Below, in pieces: positions 1-7,682 of a stretch of 22,031 bases of DNA (positions are counted from its first letter, which is position 1; every line of letters begins with the position of its first letter). The stretch comes from an uncultured Bacilli bacterium (GTDB taxonomy: Bacteria; Bacillota_I; Bacilli_A; RF39; UBA660), in the NCBI GenBank assembly GCA_934086935.1, contig CAKOIQ010000016.1:1-22031 (forward strand), written 5' to 3'. Below the pieces are notes generated by a model, which was not told where the DNA came from, searched no databases, and was given only the letters and a program-made list of their open reading frames with translations. The position numbers and the translations under genes are program-made.

Positions 1-3000
1 TGACCACCAAATTGTGCTTTACCACCTAATGGTTGTTGAGTAACTAATGAGTAAGGACCAGTTGAACGAGCATGAATCTTATCATCAACCATATGATGTA
101 ACTTAATCATGTACATTACACCAACAGCAACACGATTTTCAAACTTTTCACCAGTTCTACCATTATATAAATCAGTCTTACCATCTGGATCCATACCAGC
201 TAAAGCCATTTGTTCTTTAATTTCATCTACAGAAGCACCATCAAATACTGGAGTAGCATAATGAACGCCTAACTTCTTACCAGCCATACCTAAATGTAAT
301 TCCAAAATTTGTCCTAAGTTCATACGAGATGGAACACCTTGTGGATTAAGTACAATATCTACTGGAGTACCATCTGGTAAATAAGGCATATCCTCTTCCG
401 GTAAAATAAGTGAAATAACACCCTTATTACCGTGACGACCAGACATCTTATCACCAACTTGAATCTTACGTTTTTGAATAATATAAACTCTAATTATCTT
501 AGAAACTCCAGGTCCAAGCTCATCACTATTTTCTTTTGTATAAACTTTAACATCATGAACAATACCATCAGCACCATGAGCAACTCTAAGTGAAGTATCT
601 CTTACTTCTCTAGTCTTTTCCCCAAAGATAGCATGTAATAATTTTTCTTCACTAGTTAATTCTTGCATTCCTTTAGGAGTTACTTTACCAACTAAAATAT
701 CTCCTTCTTTAACTTCAGTACCAATTCTAACAATACCATTAGCATCTAAGTTCTTACGAGCATCTTCACCAACATTAGGAATATCTCTCGTAATTTCCTC
801 AGGTCCTAACTTAGTATCTCTACAATCAATATCATAATGTTCAATATGTAAAGAAGTATAAACATCATCTTTAACTAATCTTTCATTTAATACAACTGCA
901 TCTTCATAGTTATAACCATTACATGTCATGAATGCTACAACCATATTCTTACCTAAAGCAAGTTCACCTTTATCAGTTGAAGGTCCATCAGCAATAACTT
1001 CACCTCTATGAACCTTATCACCCTTTTTAACAATAGGATTATGAGAAATATTACTTTCAGCATTACTTCTTTCAAAGTTAGCTAAATAATATTCATCTTT
1101 ACCCTTAGCATTTTTAACAACAATCTTTTTACTATCAGCATATTCAACTACACCATCAGCCTTAGCAACAATAGTAGAACCAGAATCTCTGGCAGCTACA
1201 TATTCAACACCAGTACCAACAATAGGAGCTTCAGTCTTAAGTAGTGGAACAGCTTGTCTTTGCATGTTAGAACCCATTAATGCACGTCTTGCATCATCGT
1301 GATCTAAAAATGGAATACAACTTGTTGTAATAGAAACAATTTGACTTGGAGAAACATCAATAAAGTTTACTAAGTCACTCTTAACCATTACATTCTCACC
1401 ATTTAAACGAGCAACAACAGTTTCATCAGCAATATTGTTATCAGCATCAATATTAATAGTTGATTGACTAATATAATAATCTGCTTCTTCATCAGCAGTT
1501 AAATATACAACTTCATCTAAAATATGTTTATTTTCTACTTTACGATAAGGAGTAGTAATAAAACCATATTCATTAATCTTAGCATAAGAAGCTAAAGAAG
1601 TAATTAAACCGATATTAGCACCCTCTGGTGATTCAATTGGACAAATACGACCATAGTGTGATTCATTAACATCACGAACATCCATACCAGCTCTATCTCT
1701 AGATAAACCACCTGGTCCTAAAGAACTTAAACGTCTCTTATCAGTTAACTCAGCAATAGGGTTAATTTGATCCATGAACTTAGATAATTGAGATGAACCA
1801 AAAAACTCTTTCAAAGCCGCAGTTACAGGTCTAATATTAATTAAAGTCTTAGGAGTAACATTTTCAATCTCTTGAGTAGTCATTCTCTCACGAATAACTC
1901 TTTCCATACGACTCATACCAACTCTAAATTGAGTTTGAATTAATTCACCAACTTGTCTAACACGACGATTACCTAAATGATCAATTTCATCAATATTACC
2001 AATATTAGCAAGTAAATCTAAATAATAACTAACAGCAGCATATAAATCACTAATAGTAAGTCTTCTAACATCTATAGATTGATCATTACCAATAATTTTA
2101 ACTATCTTTTCTTTATCATTTTTATCATAAACAAGAACTTCTTGTACTTTATTATAAGTATCTAACTCTTCATTAATAGAAACTTCTTTTAAATTAACAC
2201 CCTTAGCAAAGTAAGGTCTTAACTCTTCTAAACGTTTCTTATCAATAACTTCACCCTTAGAAGCAATAACCTCTTTACCATCTTTAATATCTTCAGCTAA
2301 AGTACAACCAAGTAATCTATCTAATACATTTAATTTCTTATTAAATTTATATCTACCAACTTTAGCTAAGTCATATCTAAATCTATCAAAAAATCTAACA
2401 ATTAATTGGTTTTTAGCACTATCTAAAGTAGCAGGTTCTCCTGGTTTTAACTTTTCATAAATTTCAATTAAAGCCTCATCAGTATTTTTAGTACTATCTT
2501 TCTCAATTGTATTATTAATAAAGTAATTATCACCAAATACAGACTTAATAGATTCATCACTAGATAATCCAATAGCTCTTAATAATGTAGTAACAGGCAC
2601 TTTTCTAGTACGATCTATTCTTACATAAATAACATCTCTTGCATCTAATTCAAATTCTAACCAAGTACCCTTATTCGGAATAATTTCTCCAGATACTACC
2701 GGTCTACCATTCTTATCTATTTCACGTTTAAAATAAATAGATGGACTTCTTACAAGTTGAGATTGAATAACTCTTTCAACACCATTAATAATGAAAGTAC
2801 CGCTTTCAGTCATTAAAGGCATATCTCCTAAGAAAACTTCTTGTTCCTTAACTTCTCCAGTCTCATGAATGAACACTCTCGCTTGAACTTTTAACGGTGC
2901 AGAAAAAGTTAACATTCTTTCCTTACATTCTTTAATAGAATATCTTGGCTCATCAAAAGAATAATCACTAAATTCAAGTGATATATTTCCGGTGAAACTC

Positions 3001-3167
3001 TCTACAGGAAATAAGTCATCAAAAACTTCCTTTATACCACTTTCTAGAAACCATTGATAAGATTTCTTTTGAATGTCTAATAAATCTGTAAGTTCAAAGT
3101 TGTTCGTAGTTTTAGAGAAAGTAACTCTTTCCCTATGGTCACCAAATTTTGCTGTTTTGTATGCCAC
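1..3167 (-). CDS. rpoB: RNA polymerase beta subunit (3' end beyond window)
   Basis: This is the beta subunit of the core RNA polymerase, which forms the fork loop, the rifampicin pocket and part of the catalytic cleft. I chose a GTG start at 3165-3167 because it follows a GGGGTG ribosome site, gives MAYKTAKFGDHRERV and stays open to the window edge. About 1055 codons are visible, and the usual length is about 1190 or more, so roughly the last tenth is missing. Recognisable blocks are ERVIQSQLVRSPS (about residue 135), FFGSSQLSKFMDQINPIAEL (about residue 460), GPGGLSRDRAGMDV, and near the edge KLHHMVDDKIHARSTGPYS. The rifampicin-pocket positions equivalent to E. coli V146, Q513 and H526 are Gln, Lys and Asp here. 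The gene follows ybxB, as is usual in Firmicutes, but has its own strong promoter. Confidence 0.97.
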   Translation of the reverse strand, partial: MAYKTAKFGDHRERVTFSKTTNNFELTDLLDIQKKSYQWFLESGIKEVFDDLFPVESFTGNISLEFSDYSFDEPRYSIKECKERMLTFSAPLKVQARVFIHETGEVKEQEVFLGDMPLMTESGTFIINGVERVIQSQLVRSPSIYFKREIDKNGRPVVSGEIIPNKGTWLEFELDARDVIYVRIDRTRKVPVTTLLRAIGLSSDESIKSVFGDNYFINNTIEKDSTKNTDEALIEIYEKLKPGEPATLDSAKNQLIVRFFDRFRYDLAKVGRYKFNKKLNVLDRLLGCTLAEDIKDGKEVIASKGEVIDKKRLEELRPYFAKGVNLKEVSINEELDTYNKVQEVLVYDKNDKEKIVKIIGNDQSIDVRRLTISDLYAAVSYYLDLLANIGNIDEIDHLGNRRVRQVGELIQTQFRVGMSRMERVIRERMTTQEIENVTPKTLINIRPVTAALKEFFGSSQLSKFMDQINPIAELTDKRRLSSLGPGGLSRDRAGMDVRDVNESHYGRICPIESPEGANIGLITSLASYAKINEYGFITTPYRKVENKHILDEVVYLTADEEADYYISQSTINIDADNNIADETVVARLNGENVMVKSDLVNFIDVSPSQIVSITTSCIPFLDHDDARRALMGSNMQRQAVPLLKTEAPIVGTGVEYVAARDSGSTIVAKADGVVEYADSKKIVVKNAKGKDEYYLANFERSNAESNISHNPIVKKGDKVHRGEVIADGPSTDKGELALGKNMVVAFMTCNGYNYEDAVVLNERLVKDDVYTSLHIEHYDIDCRDTKLGPEEITRDIPNVGEDARKNLDANGIVRIGTEVKEGDILVGKVTPKGMQELTSEEKLLHAIFGEKTREVRDTSLRVAHGADGIVHDVKVYTKENSDELGPGVSKIIRVYIIQKRKIQVGDKMSGRHGNKGVISLILPEEDMPYLPDGTPVDIVLNPQGVPSRMNLGQILELHLGMAGKKLGVHYATPVFDGASVDEIKEQMALAGMDPDGKTDLYNGRTGEKFENRVAVGVMYMIKLHHMVDDKIHARSTGPYSLVTQQPLGGKAQFGG

Positions 3168-3237
3168 TAAATTTCACCCCAAACAATATATTTTTAATCG
3201 CTATTATCCCTAAAAAGGGACACAGTTCCAATCTAAA

Positions 3238-3267
3238 ATTCTACCAAAAGATAAAAGCCTTTGTCAA
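3238..3267 (-). promoter_or_regulatory. Vegetative (sigma-A type) promoter of rpoB
   Basis: On the minus strand, TTGACA (3262-3267) and TAGAAT (3238-3243) are separated by 18 bases. The transcript would start near 3231 and give a leader of about 64 bases. That leader contains a small hairpin, TCCCT-TTTT-AGGGA, before the ribosome site. The promoter suggests rpoB can be transcribed independently of ybxB. Confidence 0.75.
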
Positions 3268-3314
3268 CCCATTTTTAAAGCAAAAGTCAAAAAAATTGAA
3301 ACTTTTTTCAAAAT

Positions 3315-3344
3315 AAGAAAAAAAGTTTATTTTTCATAAACTTT
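3315..3344 (-). terminator. Probable weak intrinsic terminator after ybxB
   Basis: The stem AAAGTTTA/TAAACTTT (3337-3344 with 3322-3329) includes the ybxB stop codon and is followed on the minus strand by a run of T. The stem is entirely A/T apart from single G-C pairs, so termination may be partial. Confidence 0.5.
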
Positions 3345-3914
3345 AACCACATAAAAACCCTTATCTTTATCTAATATATCAACATTATACTTATTCTTTA
3401 GATTTTTAATCACAGTCTTTACCCCATGATTAGTTCTCATAACAAACCAAAATTCACCACCAACATTCAAATGATTAAAAGCATCTTCAATTATACGCAA
3501 ATAAACACCCTTGCCTGCCCTAATAGGAGGATTACTAATAATAACATCGTATAAATCAGAAACATCATCATAAACATCACTATGCCATACCCTAGCCTCA
3601 ACACCATTTTCCTTCATATTCATCTTACACAAATGAATAGCCCTATTATTAACATCAACCATATCCGCATGAACATTCATAATCTTAGAAATAGAAATCC
3701 CTAAAAAACCAATCCCACAACCAACATCTAAAAGACTAATATCACGTTTACCATACTTAAAATAACACTCAGCCAGCAATTTACTACCATCATCAATTTT
3801 ATCTTTACTAAAAACCCCTAAATCACTATTAAAAACAAAAGAATAAGATTCATATTTATAATTAAGTTTTCTAATTTCACTTCTTAAATTTTCATTATTA
3901 TCAAAATATTGCAT
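3327..3914 (-). CDS. ybxB: Class I SAM-dependent methyltransferase, YbxB/RsmC-like
   Basis: This 195-residue protein resembles B. subtilis YbxB, a member of the RsmC/RlmG group of rRNA guanine-N2 methyltransferases. The exact target in Bacilli is not settled. Visible motifs are the SAM-binding LDVGCGIGFLGISI (about residues 61-74), the acidic MVDVNNRA strand end (motif II) and the catalytic NPPIRAGKG (motif IV, about residues 128-136). VFNSDLGVFSKDKIDDGSK is the typical family entry segment. The ATG at 3914 has a near-perfect GGAGGTGG ribosome site. In most Firmicutes ybxB sits between rplL and rpoB. Here rpoB is still downstream, but the upstream neighbour is a surface-protein gene. Confidence 0.9.
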   Translation of the reverse strand: MQYFDNNENLRSEIRKLNYKYESYSFVFNSDLGVFSKDKIDDGSKLLAECYFKYGKRDISLLDVGCGIGFLGISISKIMNVHADMVDVNNRAIHLCKMNMKENGVEARVWHSDVYDDVSDLYDVIISNPPIRAGKGVYLRIIEDAFNHLNVGGEFWFVMRTNHGVKTVIKNLKNKYNVDILDKDKGFYVVKVYEK

Positions 3915-3937
3915 AAAACCACCTCCAAAATTATATC

Positions 3938-3962
3938 AAAAAAAAGACGTTATTAAAACGTC
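3938..3962 (-). terminator. Intrinsic terminator of the TasA/BspA-like gene
   Basis: The stem AGACGT/ACGTCT (3957-3962 with 3945-3950) has a 6-base loop and is followed by eight T on the minus strand. It lies directly after the stop codon at 3966-3968. A TATAAT at about 3931-3936 may serve ybxB. Confidence 0.8.
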
Positions 3963-3965
3963 TAA

Positions 3966-6900
3966 TTATGATTTTACTACAAATGTTAGACCAGATGGTT
4001 TTCCACTACTTGCATTAAATTTATCTGCGTCTGCTTGAGTACGAGCATACCCAGTTGTTGCTTTACATCCAATAAACATATACGACATATCGGTTACTTT
4101 CGAGGTATTAAAATTACTTAAATCTAATGTTGTTGCTTTACTTTCCCTAAACATCATATACATATTTGTAACATTACTTGTATCAAAACTACTTAAATCT
4201 AATGAGGTTGCGGCACTTTGATAAAACATCTCATACATATTTGTAACATTACTTGTATTAAAACTACTTAAGTCCAATGTAATGATTTTGCTTTCTTTAA
4301 ACATAGCAGTCATATCTGTAACATTACTTGTATCAAAACTACTTAAATCTATACTTGTTGCTTTACTTCTCCAAAACATATATGACATTTTGGTTACTTT
4401 GGATGTATCAAAACTGTTTAAATCCAAATTAGTTGCGGCACTTTCCCCAAACATTCGAGACATATCGGTTACTTTTGATGTATTAAATTGATTAAGTCCT
4501 TTGATTTCTGTTGCGGCACTTTTAAAAAACATAATAGACATACTTGTTACATTTGAGGTATCAAAATTGCTTAAATCTAAACTTGTTGCGGCACTTGAAT
4601 AAAACATACCAGACATATCGGTAACATTTGAAGTATTAAATTGATTAAGTCCTTTTATTTCTGTTGTGGCACTAGAAGAAAACATAGATGACATATTTGT
4701 AACATTACTGGTGTCAAAACTGCTTAAATCTAAAATGGTTGCCTTACTAGCTTCAAACATTAGAAGCATATTGGTCACTTTAGAAGTGTTGAAGTTAGTT
4801 AATCCTTTTATTTCGGTTGCAGCACTTTTATTAAACATCCTTGACATATCGGTTACTTTCGAGGTATCAAAACTACTTAAATCTAAACTGGTGGCAGAAC
4901 TAATCCAAAACATACCAGACATATTGGTAACATTGCTTGTATCAAAACTACTTAGATTTATACTTGTTGCTTCACTATAATAAAACATACTAGACATATC
5001 GGTTACTTTTGAGGTATCAAAACTACTTAAATCTAATGTTGTTGCGGCGCTAGAATTAAACATCCATGACATATTCGTTACTTTCGAGGTATCAAAATTA
5101 CTTAAATTCAACGTTGTTGCAACAATACTACTAAACATTCCGCGCATGTTCGTTACATTGCGGGTATCAAAATTACTTAAATCCAATGAGGTTGCGGCAC
5201 TAGAAGAAAACATCCATGACATATTGGTTACTTTTGAGGTATTAAATTGATTAAGCCCTTTTATTTCTGTTGCGGCACTATTAGAAAACATATATCGCAT
5301 GTTCGTTACTTTGGATGTTTTAAGATTAGATAAATCTATACTTTCTAATTTGTTATATTTTCCAAACAAATATGATGCATTAGATCCAACTATTACTCCA
5401 TCTTCTTGGCCAATGTAAAGTTCGTATAAGCCATCATTATCTTCATCTAAGGTATACGCCATAATTGCTCCGTTGTGTTTTGCACCGGCATCCCAGGAAG
5501 CTATCGCATTACTTGGTACAGTGTTTGTATTTTTAATAACAATCTTTTCTACTTGTTCTTTAGTAATTGGTCCATTAAATGCTTTTGATGTTGCTGCTTT
5601 TGCAGTGTCTTGTGCAATTAATGTATCGCTTTGAATTTCATCAATAACTACATATGGATTAGATGCTGTACCATCCCCACCGCCTAATTTAACTGTTGAT
5701 CTTAACGCTATTGATGGTCGAAGTGCTAAGGAAGATATAAGACTAAATCCTACCATATAACCTGTTTTATCGGCCGACCAAATTGAAGCATTACCAGTAT
5801 GAAGATAATTTGGTGAAAGTGTCCAATATAAATAGTTTGCGTTCTTAGTTAAATATGATGTTGATGAAGCATTATTGCTATAGATACCATATCCTGCCAA
5901 TGTATTTTCTTCGGCTGTTAACAATCCAATTTTATAATTTAAATTTCCATTACCATACATTGTATCGTTAGCAGTAAATTTAGATAATTTACCACCATTT
6001 TTATCATTTGGACATATTAAACTATATCCAGTGGCATTTATTCCTATTCTTTTGAATGTACCATATTCAACATCACTGTTTCCATAACCGGAATCAGTAG
6101 TGCTTTTATCATTACACCAGATTACATCGGCTAGTTTATCTTCATTACTTATTAATTTTTCTTTATACCATGTTTCTAGATTTTGTAATACTATGCTTTT
6201 ATTTGTGTTGGCATGTGTTTCAGCATATGTACTTGAATTGGGTGCTCCGTACATGAATCCTACATATGCATTATCATCATTTTTAGTATTAAACTGAGTT
6301 CGATAGTCTGTTCCATCATATCTTGCAAAAGCTAAATCATTACCTGTATTTGTACAGTTTGCTGATGAATAATCATATAATACTAATTTTATTGATCCAT
6401 CACCGGTTATTCTTACGATTCTCCAGCACATTCCCGCAAAGGATACAAAATTATTTTGAACATTACCTCTGAAGAAGTAAGATGTTCCATAATCATCTTC
6501 TGCACTACTCATTACTGCTTCACTTGATGATGATCCTTCGTTTAATGGATTGGTTAACATTTTACTTGGTTTACTATAGTTTTGTTTTATACCTGCTAGT
6601 AATGTTCCTTCATTTGTACTTGTCCAGTTATTTGGTTCATTTTCATTACCATATGCTTTATCTATTTCTATTGTATATGCAAAGGATTTTCCTTTATCTT
6701 GTGATTGATCTACATCTAAATTATTATAATAGGTTGTTACTGTATATGTGTGTGTTACTCCTTTAGCTATTGGTACATAACTTATTAAAGTACTATCATT
6801 TAGTGGTAATACTGTTTTAGCTAAACTTTTACCACCATTTTTCCCATCAAATGATAATGACACACTTCCTTTGATACTAAAATTATTCGTTATATTTGTT

Positions 6901-7178
6901 ACCATAATTGAATATGATGCCGCAGCATTACCAGTATTTTTTACTGTAAATGTTTTGGAATCACTCCATCCTGGATAGATAGTTGCTCCTATAATTTGCT
7001 TTGAACCATCAGTATATGTTACCTCTAGATTACCTGCTCTACTTATGATACTACTACCTTCATCTCCATTATCAATTACTGCTGTATAAAATGCATAACT
7101 TATACCAATAAAAGCAATTAATAAAAATACAGACATAAAAATTGTAAATATTTTTTTATTTTTTATTTGAATCTTCAT
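3966..7178 (-). CDS. Secreted TasA/camelysin-like protein with lectin-like domain and 17 BspA (DUF285) repeats
   Basis: This 1070-residue protein is predicted to be exported. The order is: signal/membrane segment at about residues 10-31 ending GISYAFYTAVID, the SYAF(F/Y) type cut by SipW peptidases; a TasA/camelysin-like beta domain at about 32-175, with GNLEVTYTDGS and IYPGWSDSKTFTVKN; and a domain at about 190-513, with FAGMCWRIVRITGDGSIKL, YWTLSP, LALRPSIAL and GGGDGTASNPYVV. The middle domain resembles the DUF6273/formylglycine-enzyme-like lectin fold (tentative). About 609-1041 holds 17 repeats of 25-26 residues of the FDTSNVTNMSxMF type (BspA, DUF285), followed by a cap, TGYARTQADADKFN. 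There is no LPXTG, C-terminal membrane helix or other obvious anchor. AGGTGAT precedes the ATG. The likely role is adhesion or an extracellular fibre; the partner is unknown. Confidence 0.85.
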   Translation of the reverse strand: MKIQIKNKKIFTIFMSVFLLIAFIGISYAFYTAVIDNGDEGSSIISRAGNLEVTYTDGSKQIIGATIYPGWSDSKTFTVKNTGNAAASYSIMVTNITNNFSIKGSVSLSFDGKNGGKSLAKTVLPLNDSTLISYVPIAKGVTHTYTVTTYYNNLDVDQSQDKGKSFAYTIEIDKAYGNENEPNNWTSTNEGTLLAGIKQNYSKPSKMLTNPLNEGSSSSEAVMSSAEDDYGTSYFFRGNVQNNFVSFAGMCWRIVRITGDGSIKLVLYDYSSANCTNTGNDLAFARYDGTDYRTQFNTKNDDNAYVGFMYGAPNSSTYAETHANTNKSIVLQNLETWYKEKLISNEDKLADVIWCNDKSTTDSGYGNSDVEYGTFKRIGINATGYSLICPNDKNGGKLSKFTANDTMYGNGNLNYKIGLLTAEENTLAGYGIYSNNASSTSYLTKNANYLYWTLSPNYLHTGNASIWSADKTGYMVGFSLISSLALRPSIALRSTVKLGGGDGTASNPYVVIDEIQSDTLIAQDTAKAATSKAFNGPITKEQVEKIVIKNTNTVPSNAIASWDAGAKHNGAIMAYTLDEDNDGLYELYIGQEDGVIVGSNASYLFGKYNKLESIDLSNLKTSKVTNMRYMFSNSAATEIKGLNQFNTSKVTNMSWMFSSSAATSLDLSNFDTRNVTNMRGMFSSIVATTLNLSNFDTSKVTNMSWMFNSSAATTLDLSSFDTSKVTDMSSMFYYSEATSINLSSFDTSNVTNMSGMFWISSATSLDLSSFDTSKVTDMSRMFNKSAATEIKGLTNFNTSKVTNMLLMFEASKATILDLSSFDTSNVTNMSSMFSSSATTEIKGLNQFNTSNVTDMSGMFYSSAATSLDLSNFDTSNVTSMSIMFFKSAATEIKGLNQFNTSKVTDMSRMFGESAATNLDLNSFDTSKVTKMSYMFWRSKATSIDLSSFDTSNVTDMTAMFKESKIITLDLSSFNTSNVTNMYEMFYQSAATSLDLSSFDTSNVTNMYMMFRESKATTLDLSNFNTSKVTDMSYMFIGCKATTGYARTQADADKFNASSGKPSGLTFVVKS
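4056..5350 (-). repeat. Tandem 75-78 bp repeats (17 units) coding for BspA/DUF285 repeats
   Basis: Seventeen consecutive units encode the pattern L-x-L-S-x-F-(D/N)-T-S-(K/N)-V-T-x-M-x-x-M-F. Most units are 25 codons. Units 2, 8, 10 and 12 are 26 codons and carry EIKGL instead of LDLS. Several neighbouring units are nearly identical in DNA, so slippage or recombination could change the copy number. Confidence 0.9.
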
Positions 7179-7201
7179 ATTATCACCTAGTATACATCTT
7201 T

Positions 7202-7230
7202 ATTTTATCATTTTATAGATAAAATAACAA
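7202..7230 (-). promoter_or_regulatory. Promoter of the TasA/BspA-like gene
   Basis: TTGTTA (7225-7230) and TAAAAT (7202-7207) lie 17 bases apart on the minus strand, and the start codon is 24 bases downstream of the -10 box. The spacer lies inside an inverted repeat with arms ATTTTATC and GATAAAAT (7202-7225), which could be an operator. Confidence 0.55.
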
Positions 7231-7260
7231 TAAAAAAAGAAACAAAATATTGTTTCTTTT
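7231..7260 (-). terminator. Intrinsic terminator of hup
   Basis: The stem AGAAACAA/TTGTTTCT (7250-7257 with 7238-7245) has a 4-base loop and a T tract on the minus strand. It sits 16 bases after the hup stop codon. Confidence 0.8.
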
Positions 7261-7275
7261 TTTATTAATCGTTAA

Positions 7276-7548
7276 TTAGTTTAAAGCGTCTTTTAATTTG
7301 CTTCCAGCTTTGAATGAAACAGCCATTTTAGCAGGAATATGTAATTTTTCCTTAGTTAAAGGATTAATTCCATCTCTAGCAGCACGTTTCTTAGCTGTAT
7401 AAGTTCCGAAACCAACTAAAGCAACTTTGCCATCTTTTTTAAGACCAGCAGTAATTCCCTTTAATGTAGCTTCTAATGCAGCTAAAGCATCAGCTTTTGT
7501 TAAATTAGCTTCCTTAGCAATAAATTCTACTAATTCTTGTTTAGTCAT
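7276..7548 (-). CDS. hup: HU-type histone-like DNA-binding protein
   Basis: This 90-residue protein has the normal length for HU. The N-terminal helical part starts MTKQELVEFIAKEANLTKAD. The signature GFGTYTAKKRAARDGINPLT follows at about residues 47-66, with the DNA-intercalating turn around NPLT (Pro at about 64). HU bends and compacts DNA and helps replication, recombination and transcription. GGGAGG lies nine bases before the ATG. The gene appears to be monocistronic, with a strong terminator and its own leader. It lies between the surface-protein gene and spoIVA; in B. subtilis hup (hbs) is also directly downstream of spoIVA, so the order is ancestral. Confidence 0.96.
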   Translation of the reverse strand: MTKQELVEFIAKEANLTKADALAALEATLKGITAGLKKDGKVALVGFGTYTAKKRAARDGINPLTKEKLHIPAKMAVSFKAGSKLKDALN

Positions 7549-7632
7549 AACGATTACCTCCCATTTTGTAATATTTTATAGGTGTTATGTACCCTACAAA
7601 TAAACCATATCAAAATTAAAAATAAAAAGCAA

Positions 7633-7666
7633 GAAAAAAGCACGATTTTGTTTAAAAAGTGCTTTA
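7633..7666 (-). terminator. Intrinsic terminator of spoIVA
   Basis: The stem AAAGCAC/GTGCTTT (7659-7665 with 7637-7643) is followed by TTTTTTC on the minus strand. It lies shortly after the spoIVA stop codon and separates that gene from hup. Confidence 0.75.
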
Positions 7667-7682
7667 TTTTACATGAAAATAC

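Noticed and set aside
4282..4980. Plus-strand ORFs of 69 and 104 codons inside the repeat region
   Set aside because: They are antisense images of the BspA repeats. Their proteins only repeat the same complement pattern and lack ribosome sites.
4056..5350. Regularly spaced repeats that could suggest a CRISPR array
   Set aside because: The 75-78 base units are contiguous, have no unique spacers and encode a clear protein repeat in one frame.
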